DNA from: Rotaria macrura
Lineage: Eukaryota; Rotifera; Eurotatoria; Philodinida; Philodinidae
Assembly: GCA_900239685.1 (NCBI GenBank)
Contig: OENT01000152.1
Coordinates: forward strand, 1-64,000
DNA: 64,000 bases
Reading direction: 5' to 3'
Positions 46,131-64,000 of the stretch are shown one piece after another. The first letter of the stretch is position 1; each line of letters begins with the position of its first letter. A model generated the notes under the pieces. The model saw nothing but the letters and a program-made list of their open reading frames with translations, searched no databases and had not been told where the DNA came from. The position numbers and the translations under genes were made by a program.

Positions 46131-47982
46131 ATGATGAAAGTTATCATTGTTTCATTCATTTGTTTAGAACTATTTGTTGTTCATACTTATGCTTTTGATG
46201 CCGAAGCCTATGGCAACTATGTTGATGAACTTAGCCAAGACGAAAAATTTCTTGAAGAATATGCTAAATGGTCATTGGAACTTTTTTCTCAACCAGATTA
46301 TCTTTATGGTAAAGGGCATGAAAAATTTCCCTGTCCTATTACGAAAAACTCAAATATTCCCACATCTGTGCACACCCTTCGACCAAATGATGTTACATGT
46401 GTTGGTGCAATAGGTGATAGTCTAACAGCTGGTTTAGGTGCTCAAGCCATTACTCCCGTTGGTTTATTATTTGAAAATCGAGGTTAGATATATATTTCGA
46501 ATTTTATATAATAAATCTTCGCTTTATTTTCAAGGCATATCTTGGTCAGTGGGAGGTGATCATTCATATTCAAAAGTTCTTTCGCTACCAAATGTTTTAC
46601 GCAAATACAATCCAACACTTGCGGGCTTCTCCACGAAAGTATCAATCATGCTTTTGAATGGTCAAGATGCTAAAAATAATCGGCTCAATACTGGTAAGTA
46701 TTTATTGATAAGATTATGGTTTTTTTTTCTCAAACAGAAAACATTTCGATTGCTACTTACTAGCGAAATCTGGTGATCGTTCAAGTCACATCCCTTATCA
46801 AGCTGAACTACTCATGAATCGAATAAAAGATGAACAAATATGCGATTGGAATAAGGATTGGAAAGTTATTACTTTATTTGTTGGTGTAAGTTACTGTGTT
46901 TATTTTAATTGTACTCGATCGTTGTATGTTTCGTTCTTTTCCTAGGGTAATGATTTATGTAGCTTTTGTGAAGAGGCAAACATAAGTAAACATACACCAG
47001 AGCAATATTTAGGTTATGTACGTGATACTCTGGATAAATTATATAATGCACCATTACCACGTACTCTTGTTAATCTTGTCCTTGTACTTGATATACGTGG
47101 TATAAAAGAGCTCAACAGTGGTGGTTTCGTTTGTCAAACACTTCATAAACGAACATGTCCATGTGCTGCTTTTCCAACAGCTGAACAAGAAAAAATATTA
47201 GATGATTATATACCAAGATACCATCAAGTACTAATCGATTTAGTTAATTCAGGTCGCTATGACGAACGTGATGATTTTACTGTTGTTATTCAACCATTCA
47301 TGGCCAAAACAAAAATACCATTGCAAGAGAATAAAAAAATTGATTTTAGTTATTTTGCACCAGATTGTTTTCATTTTAGCGGTACGTCATGTCATGTTAT
47401 AGAAGAATTTTTATGCTATGATTTTGTTTAGGCAAAGGTCATTCACAAGCTGCCCTTTCACTCTGGAATAATATGCTTGAACCAGTAGGTGCTAAACAAT
47501 GGTTTTGGCATATTAATGAATCATTGAATTGTCCTACAGAGAAATATCCATACATATTTACCAATAAGAATTCAGGCGAAGCATTAGATGACTATCAACG
47601 TTCAACGGCACCCTCGCATAACACACATAGTGCCTCATCAATGAGTAGCAGTAGTGCTTCAAAACCAGTTGAGACTACAACGAAACGTCATAAACATGAT
47701 AAAAAAATGTCCGATTCATCGTTTAGCAAGATGCAACTAGTTGCATTTACTAGTTTCTTTCTTTTGATAATGATCATATTAATTTTGGCTATTACTAAAC
47801 GAGAACGAATTCGTGTATTTATTCATGGAACTGGACGACATCATTTAAATGGCTTTAAAAATACACATGATCCAGATGAAAATGATGATTTCGAAGTTTG
47901 GAATCGAGCAAACGTAAAATCAGGATTCTCTATGAATAATGATATTCCAAAAACACATGGTACACGCATATCTTTCGAATAA
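46131..47982 (+). CDS. PLB1: Phospholipase B1-like GDSL/SGNH lipase, membrane-anchored
   Basis: Ectoenzyme predicted to hydrolyse acyl esters of phospholipids. Exons 46131-46482, 46535-46693, 46764-46885, 46946-47381 and 47432-47982 give 539 aa. The start is set at MMKVIIVSFICLELFVV, a signal peptide; an in-frame open stretch upstream is probably untranslated. SGNH motifs are intact: GDSLTAG with nucleophile Ser97, SWSVGGD, VGGNDLC with Asn213, and APDCFHFS with Asp351 and His354. WNNMLEPVG is shared with animal PLB1. After a Ser/Thr-rich stalk a transmembrane helix (FFLLIMIILILAI) and a cytosolic tail of about 60 residues follow. Mammalian PLB1 carries four tandem lipase repeats; this protein has one. 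It is a type I membrane protein with the catalytic domain outside. Confidence 0.93.
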
Positions 47983-50900
47983 ATACTTTTTTTTTGATGA
48001 TTCTATTTCGATAATGTATTGGCTCTAAATTTCAATTCAATAATTGTTTTACTTCTTTTCTCTTCTTCCATATAATTGTAAATCAAATAAAATGTTATGC
48101 AAAATTCGTCACAGTTTGACCTAAAATACTTCGAAATAGACAATCTGCTATGCATTCGATTGAATGTAAGATACTGATACCACATTTTGTAGTTCATACA
48201 AGAGAAAATATCCTACAAACATTACAAAATCTGTTTGCGCAAAGTAACTATCTTATAAGCGTCACTTTCGATAAAAACGTAGTGAAACACAAAAATAAAA
48301 TCATATGTGTTTTGTTTTGAATAAGAATTCTACAATTGATTGAATTAGATTTCGATGTATCTCGACTATATAATATGGATTCATTCAATCGTAGGAAAAA
48401 CTTCCGTCACACTTCATGTTTTAAATTAACTCTGAAAGCTAACAGAGATATGTCGATATTCTTTAGCATAGTTTTAAATCTTACATAGTAAATAATTGAT
48501 CACGGTATGAAACAATCAAAAAAATATCCACAGACACAACGTTCTAAGGTCAATCCGAGTCTTTTCACGACTTTGCCGGCACTCACTTGTAAGTAGAAAG
48601 AGCTTTAAGATCTGACTATAGTATGTAGACGTTCGCTACACATGTTATACTACTATAATCATTTGTTTTTCTTTATGAGATTTTCTACTGCACAAATACT
48701 AAAAAAATCATATCTTGTGTATGCTTGTGTTGATAAGCATAATATATTTGATAAAATAAATCACTTTCCAAATTCTTTCAAATATCAAAGATAGGCAATG
48801 AATGATAGAAAAAAATAAAACTCTAAACTACAATGTTATTTGGAAAAGTAGCCCATGGCGGACAACTGGAAAGGGTGGATGTGGATGGATGTCGAGATAG
48901 TTGTAGGTGCCAGTTTGGCTTTAGAGAAGAACATCACACATATCCAACACACTCACAATATATATTATTAAAATAGACAGAAAGAAACAAATCTCTCTTT
49001 GACCTACGACACACGAAAAGTATAGAACGTAGAATATATGTCATAAGGTCGTAGGTTGTATCAAAGTATTCAGTATCATATTTGAACTTTTGATATTTAT
49101 TTTTGACGATTTTCTCATGTCAAAAATCACTATAATATTATAAATCTATGTAAAAATCTTGATTGTATCAGACACTATGATGTAAAACGGTCCGAAAATT
49201 TATAGTGTGAATGTATCAATTTTGATTTCGAACACAACGAGAAAGAAATAATTTCTATTCGTTCGCAGTAGTTTTTTCAATGGTCTTTTTTACTAGATCA
49301 GAAACATTTCTACAGTGGATGAATTTCATTCAAAAAGACTTCTCCCAACTATAATTTGCTATACGAAGAAATATGCACGATAGTCATTCGTTCATATTAT
49401 TTCCATTGGTATATTGTCTACGACTATCAAAGAAAATTTTATGGGTAAATAAAAATATTTATACTATTTTTGTGGCATCAAATAGCAAGGATATATGTTT
49501 TCAATAAAATATCACATTTTGCTCCAGAATCATGCTGAAAATAGATGTGCCTTCGCAGTTCATCTGAAATTAACGAATTTAAAAAGTGTTCTCCGAGATC
49601 ACAGAACTATTTACCGAGATTTTAATATTGGCAATTTTTTTAAAGCTAGTGAAAGACAAGAATCCTTTTACAAATTTCGAAAAATTGCGATAGTAATTAT
49701 AATTTATAAATAAAATATGATGGACAAGATATCTGAAGAAGTCTAATTTTACTGCTAAAATTAGAAGAGTTAGCAACCCTATTAATATTACAAAGGGAAG
49801 TATGCTACGATTTGAATGTGTCTATTCGTACACATCAACAGTCGCCGACATCATAAATTTGTCAGTTAGGCAATCAGAGTTTTGCTGTGATTCGAATAGA
49901 TCCTATTATCGTAATTGATATAATCCATTATAAACATGTTTTTTGCTCGTTTTCTTGATAACTGTAATGAGAATTAGAACAGCTATAAATGATATTGTTG
50001 TATGATCGTCTCCAGTTGAAATAATGAGTAAAGGTATCAGAGAGTCAACGTCATTCAAGCGTGAAACAGGTAACTAATGGAAACTGATTTAATTGATTCC
50101 ATAATTTTCAACACATCATAGCACTCTACAGCACTAGATATCTCCGTATTATGATTGCATATCTCGATATTGTATGTAAAGTAATATAATATAAAGAATA
50201 CACGAGGTTGTATAAGTGCTTTGAGTAAACGATCGTATTTCTTCATATACCATATAATATGGTGAAACATGATCCTTAAAAGTGGATTTCTAATATGCTG
50301 ACATATGAAGATTTTCTGCCGTATAGTAGCCGACGAAATGCAATTGTGATGGTCTTCATTTCCTACGTTAAAAAGATGGAATCATTAGTGATGCTGTATT
50401 ACCATTATTGATATTTTTCTGCTTAGAATACAATTTATTTTCTTTTTACTGAAACCTAATCGTTGTAATTAATTGATCTTCATAAAATCGTACCGTGTCA
50501 AAATCGAGCGTATAATTGAATTTTCTTTTTCGTTTAGTTTCAAAGTACTTTTTTTAGCTTGTTTATTACTATTGTTTCAGCTTCTTCATCATCTCTCGTG
50601 TATATCATTTTCCTATACAATCATGCCTATAAAATGAAGAACTAGTCATCTAATCTTCAATGTCTCAAATAAGTTGGCCTATTTTGATCTTCTTTGCACA
50701 GGTAAGAGGAAAAATATTCCTATCATATAATTGATATACGTCTAGCTCGCATTAATGACTTTTTTGACATTATGTGAATCTAAGTATAGAAATCTAGTCA
50801 AGATCTTTAAAAAGCCTAATATTTCTACATGATATGGGTTGACTGAAATTTGACTAAATTATGAATTTTTCTTATTAATACTTTTAATAAAGTTGAAACA

Positions 50901-53900
50901 ATATTTAATTGATTGAATTCATGTCCTTATCGACGTTCGTTAGTAGCAGTAGATGATATTAGATAGAAATCTCTTTTTTCTTTTTTTATATCTGTTAATT
51001 CCATTTTTATTTCATTCAATGAATTCTATGAAATAGAGCTAACTTCGTTCAATTTTGAGTTACTCATTGTTTAATTTTTTTGATAGCGTTGACATTTTAT
51101 CATGACTTTATTTGGCAAATTAAAATTGCAAAATGCCGTTCTCTTTTATCTTTTAATGAAAAACGTTATCTTCTAACATTGAATAAGTTAAGTTTACTTT
51201 TACATGTTTAATGAAGTTCAAAAATAAAATGCCACCTTTGCTTAAGATCATCATTTTAAGCATACACTAAATGCATGAAAAAGTTCTGTATATATTACAA
51301 GTAATCTTAATTCGACATTGTAGATTACTCGATCGAACATGTGCAGTCAAAAAAGCAACATTAATTTCGACCAGTAGTATTTATTGGGATTGATTTCAAT
51401 GAAAATAAAAAGCGGATTATGTGTGAATCAATAAAAGATTAGACATCATATGACATTAGTATTATTTCGAGATCGACAAAGAAAAGATGAACTATGAGTA
51501 TGTTCACTTTCTTTCACATTTCATTATTTCTCAAGTAATGAACGACAGCGAAATAAAACAAAAATTACTATTAGAATATTCGTATGAAAGCTTGTGGGCC
51601 ACTGTTAAATCTTACAAGATCGAATATTAAAATTATTCATTTTGGTTTTTATCAAAAATAACAAGTTAATAATTTACCTAATTCATGCAAAATCCTAAGG
51701 TTGAAAATTTTCGGTTAAATCTTTCATTTCAGTTCGTGTTCGAAGAATGACGATAATAGAAAGACAAGTATTCCCGATTTCAAGTTTTCAATGATTGGTT
51801 ATTCATTATAAAAATAACTCTTTTCTTACAAAATCTAGTTAGTCACATGCTAATTAGAGAATAGTAACCATTGCTTATCAATGTAGGTACTAGATCGTTA
51901 TATCATTGCTGTAAGTTTTGTTATTGATTATGAATTTGAAATTTATTATTAATGATCAAAGATATGAAAAAGAGGAATGACAATATCACATCAACCACAT
52001 ACCCATAAACGTAGAGTAAAACTTAGTTATATATCAGTATATAATTATAAGTGTTTATTGATCACAGTATATGACGTATTATCAAATTCTGCAATAGAAG
52101 AATATTATTGTGTAATAGAAATGTTGCGACATAATAGTAATAGAAGACCTCAACGTCAGTATAAATGGTTCTTTAACCCTGAGAAAAATAGAAACGAATG
52201 TAGAGAGTAGTTCAATGAAAAGAAACGAAAGAAAAGGCAATTTCCAATCATCAATGAGAACGAAGAAAAGACACATTCCATTCATCAGCAAAACGCATCC
52301 TTAACACTTGTATTTTGATGTGTACCATTTATTTTATTCGAATCTAATAAGAGTGAGATATAGATTTTCCTAGTCGTTGTATTCTACTCATGATTAACAT
52401 GTCGAGTATTATTTCACTTCGTGTAAGTAAATAGAAAAAAAAACCATCTTGTTTTAATATGACAATTATAAAAACAAAATATGGCGGAAGAGTGTGTAGA
52501 TGATACTTCCCATGTACTCTTAGTCATCATATATATGGACAACATAATTTTTCAATAATTGCTGAACTGATTTATGTTTATAGTGAAACCTTAGTTAAAA
52601 GAAATAGTTATATATCAATCACTGTATAAGGCTATAATCATTCATGTTTGACGAAGTTTTGTAATACTTTCTTGTTTAAGATAAATATTAAACATTTCAC
52701 TTTACAACTATATTCCGGTCTGACTGTAACTCTGTTTCGAACGATACTAATCTTGCAATGTTCAAGAAAATACGAGCTTCGTTACAAGATTGTTTATCAT
52801 ATTGACTGATTCTCAGTTTCTTCAGTCAATTCCGTAGATTTTCGTTCATGCTTGTAATAGAATTATGACGTAAGATTTATATCTAACATTAACTTTTATA
52901 ATTAGATATTCTACCTAAGAAATATCTCAAACGATTCTGCTTTATATTAGAGTTGTAAGATTTTGAAGGTAGAGTTATGCTTATAAAACGGCTTGGTAAA
53001 TTTATTCATATCCTAATCAATGTTCACTAGTCTTCAATAGTGTTTTTGTTATATTTTATTCATACTGGAAGTTGAATTGAAAGGTAATATTGTGTTCAAA
53101 TAAATATACGCTGATTGTAGATGGTTTTATAAAAGTACTTTTATGGAGTTTTTCATATTGTAATTCAATAAATTAGAATCTACTTCATATTATTGGTGGA
53201 AAACTAGTAAAATATACGGCACATTGACACGCACAAAATTACACCAATCATTGTTATATTCATTGTAGTCGAAGTTTATCAACACTAATCAAACTTATCA
53301 GAAGTTTTTAGCAAGTTCATTCGCTGTCTTGATTTTTTTAACCCTAAAATATAGTGAACTATAAGTTTACTTGATAATATTTCGATGCTAATATTTTTCA
53401 TTCTTTCCCGAACAATTCAAAAGCAGTCTAATGAATTCTAAGCTGTATTTGATATTTTCGAGCATGCAAAGTACTATATTTTAATCAATAAAAATAGAGT
53501 GTTTCGATAAAATTATCCATTCGGCATGCCGTCTGGTCCATTCATTTTTATTATATATCACTATGATTCATAATGTAATGTACATAGTGAATAATAATTT
53601 CGTGAGATGACAAGAAATAAAACTGCTATATCACTTCTGTAAATAATAGTTTACACATACATAAGAGATGCATTAACTATTTCAAACATTTCCTAGGTCT
53701 TTCTGTGTACTTATTTATCTAACACAATAGAATATTTAAGATTGAGTTTTGTTTATTTGAAGAATTCACGTAGTTACAATCCTACACAGAGGGAAAAGTC
53801 AACATTTTTATAGACGACAGTATAAATACACCTGAGCTTTATTAATATATATATATATATACGTATGGATTCGTATGAAAAATTAATTTCTATTGATACA

Positions 53901-53994
53901 AAATAAGAAGAAATCTTTTCGTCAAAAGTTAATTGATTATGTTAACTTCAGATTGTCATGCATTCTTCTTCATAATTGCGTTTTCAATTTATTT
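47983..53994. other. Long intergenic region, no gene recognised
   Basis: About 6 kb of AT-rich DNA. AATAAA near 48085 suits polyadenylation of the PLB-like gene. Near 48850-48930 there is a locally GC-richer stretch, possibly an old transposon fragment. Open frames up to 77 codons look random. Confidence 0.4.
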
Positions 53995-54318
53995 CCCAGT
54001 GAAAAATTGTCACATTTTATGAGATTCTATGAAATTATCATCGGATGTTTGTGCAACAAAATCAAAATTAAAATCCATTGAAATTGTCCAAATCCTAGAT
54101 AATTTGATTTTTAATCAAAAATAATCTTTTAAATCAAGTATAATTTCGAATCAAGTCAAATTTGATTAGATTCGAAATTATACTTGATTTACAAGATTAT
54201 TTTTGATTAAAAATCAAATTATCTAGGATTTGGACAATTTCAATGGATTTTAATTTTGACTTTTTGTTACCCAAACATCCGATGATAATCTGATAAAATC
54301 TGACAATTTTTCACTGGG
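53995..54318. repeat. Near-perfect 324-bp palindrome (hairpin MITE)
   Basis: The sequence from CCCAGTGAAAAATTGTC to its complement folds almost completely on itself, with arms of about 155-165 bases and a centre near 54160. The main difference is an ~11-base deletion in the right arm relative to the left. There is no coding sequence. The inverted CCCAGTG ends suggest a MITE; no convincing target duplication was found. Confidence 0.8.
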
Positions 54319-54886
54319 TTATATACTTCACACTAATTCTTTATATAATTAATTTCGTTTTTTAAGACAGGCAAATAAATATGTATCGTGATAGGATGAA
54401 ATTTATGCATGTTTCATATTTTATTTTTTATTCAGTTTGATAACTTTATGACGGTAGCATCTATATGTGTAATTTATTAATCTTTAAAAGTCATGTAGGA
54501 CAGAAAGGATGTTTTTTCATGCCTTTGTTAACCGGCGACAACTATTCTTCTCAGCAATGCTGATTGGCTAGATTTAGAGATTATGTTTAAAAAGTTTTCA
54601 AAAAGTCTATTTCTTTTCTTTTTTTTTTCGCTCTCCTTCACTCACACATTTTACAAGTTGTGATTCTTTTCTACTTTTGTTTGTCACATCGTTTTCTTCC
54701 TTGGTTTTTCATTTTAATATTACCTATGTTTATTTTTTTTTATTGCCTTATATTTATTTTGTGTCATGTTTTTTGAAAAATGATTATCACAACTGAGAGT
54801 AATCTTTTCATATTGAGTCTCATTTGTTTTCTTTTCATTCTATATTACTAATTAATTTAATAGTTCATATATTGACAAGTAGTTAA
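54319..54886. other. Promoter/5' region of NEDD4-like gene
   Basis: T-rich 570-bp stretch between the palindrome and the NEDD4-like start codon. No specific element is recognised. Confidence 0.35.
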
Positions 54887-63259
<8,373 letters not shown>

Positions 63260-64000
63260 GATGATGTTCATCATTTATTGGCCTCGTGTCTGTGCTCGAT
63301 AGTTGCATGTCTTTCTTTTGTTCTTCTTTTCTTGTCTTTTCTTGATCCATTGGCTTATTTATTCAATTAGATTCCTTGTACAAAATGAAGCAAATATTTC
63401 GAAAAATTTCATCACATTTCGAATGTCTATGTACACAGTGAAAAACTAAACCGAAAACATATATACATATTCATCTGTATGTTAATAAAAGTTTGTTATT
63501 TATTTTTTTTTTCATTTCCTCAATACATAATGAATAATTTCATGTCTGTTCCTAGTAATATTCATATCAATATATTATAGTCTCTCATATCTTTGACGAT
63601 ATATTGATATCTTTTTTAATGTCATTCAGAACATTTTTCTTTTCTTTTGTCTAATTTCTCGGTGTGTCCTGTCGACTTTCTTCCTTTCTTTTGTTCCTTT
63701 TCGTGCTTGTTCGTCTTGTACGTATTCAAACAGGTAAGAGAAAGATGAGTGACAATGTTAGCAAAACAAAAACAAACTGAAAAATTTGATTGTTTTCTTT
63801 TTCTGTCCTTTTAAAACAAAAACATCAAAGTATCCTTTTTGTTTCTTTCTCGCAGATATTCGAAATCATGAATAACTATTTTAATTTTCATGGAAAATTA
63901 AAATTAATAAAAACAAACGATGTTGTTCACCATAATTAAACTTTTTTATCATGTACAACATTTTGTTTACTATTGAATAAAATTTTACCAAACAATTTCC
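63260..64000. other. NEDD4 3' UTR and downstream sequence
   Basis: T-rich sequence after the stop codon. AATAAA at 63484-63489 is a likely polyadenylation signal; another lies near 63976. No further gene begins within the window. Confidence 0.45.
63484..63489 (+). terminator. NEDD4 polyadenylation signal
   Basis: AATAAA about 225 bases after the stop codon, followed by T-rich sequence. Confidence 0.45.

Noticed and set aside
46438-46776. 112-codon ORF overlapping the PLB-like gene
   Set aside because: Reads through an exon-intron boundary; the SGNH motifs and splice phases support the exons listed for the gene instead.

Overview
This 64 kb window is nuclear DNA from a small, AT-rich animal genome. 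Genes have many exons, mostly short introns (about 50-100 nt, GT-AG), low-complexity Ser/Thr/Asn/His tracts in proteins, and animal gene families. A bdelloid rotifer (for example Rotaria, Adineta or Didymodactylos) fits best: tiny introns, many short non-autonomous DNA transposons, and an intronless FkbM-type methyltransferase of the kind often attributed to horizontal transfer in bdelloids. The species assignment is inference only. No rRNA, tRNA, CRISPR array or prokaryotic operon was seen.

Layout. 0-4.4 kb: repeat-rich DNA with two large foldback elements; a hAT-like MITE sits inside the first. 4.7-5.9 kb (+): AHSA1, the Hsp90 co-chaperone, with a perfect four-unit heat-shock element just downstream. 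7.7-8.4 kb (+): calaxin-like EF-hand protein. 8.9-10.0 kb (-): Fos/ATF3/JDP2-type bZIP factor, with a 16-bp palindrome containing a full CRE upstream. 11.3-12.0 kb (-): TPPP (p25-alpha), with an RFX X-box-like motif upstream. 12-18.5 kb: intergenic, rich in microsatellites. 18.5-29.7 kb (+): FNDC3 orthologue with nine FN3 domains and a C-terminal membrane anchor, two candidate first exons, a 9-nt microexon and a GC-AG intron. 30.7-33.8 kb (-): Kirrel/NEPH-type five-Ig adhesion receptor. 34.2-35.4 kb (-): intronless FkbM methyltransferase. 36.6-37.8 kb: TTAA-flanked, piggyBac-like non-autonomous element. 40.2-41.9 kb: divergent pair, an unrecognised 157-aa ORF (-) and MIA40/CHCHD4 (+), only 64 bp apart. 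42.8-43.2 kb (-): small two-EF-hand protein. 43.7-44.7 kb: another terminal-inverted-repeat element. 46.1-48.0 kb (+): membrane-anchored phospholipase B-like GDSL enzyme. 48-54.9 kb: intergenic with a near-perfect 324-bp palindrome. 54.9-63.3 kb (+): NEDD4-family E3 ubiquitin ligase (C2, three WW, HECT).

All exon models were built by hand. Reading phase is continuous through every junction, and total coding length is divisible by three for each multi-exon gene (AHSA1 342 aa, bZIP 346, TPPP 180, FNDC3 1393, Kirrel-like 654, CHCHD4 155, PLB-like 539, NEDD4 769). Several genes touch shared biology: AHSA1 and NEDD4 in protein quality control, calaxin and TPPP in cilia and microtubules, MIA40 in mitochondrial disulfide import. 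No operon-like organisation or single new multi-gene system is evident. The most unusual content is the nested and palindromic transposon set, the splice oddities of FNDC3, and three regulatory motifs that match the biology of their neighbouring genes.
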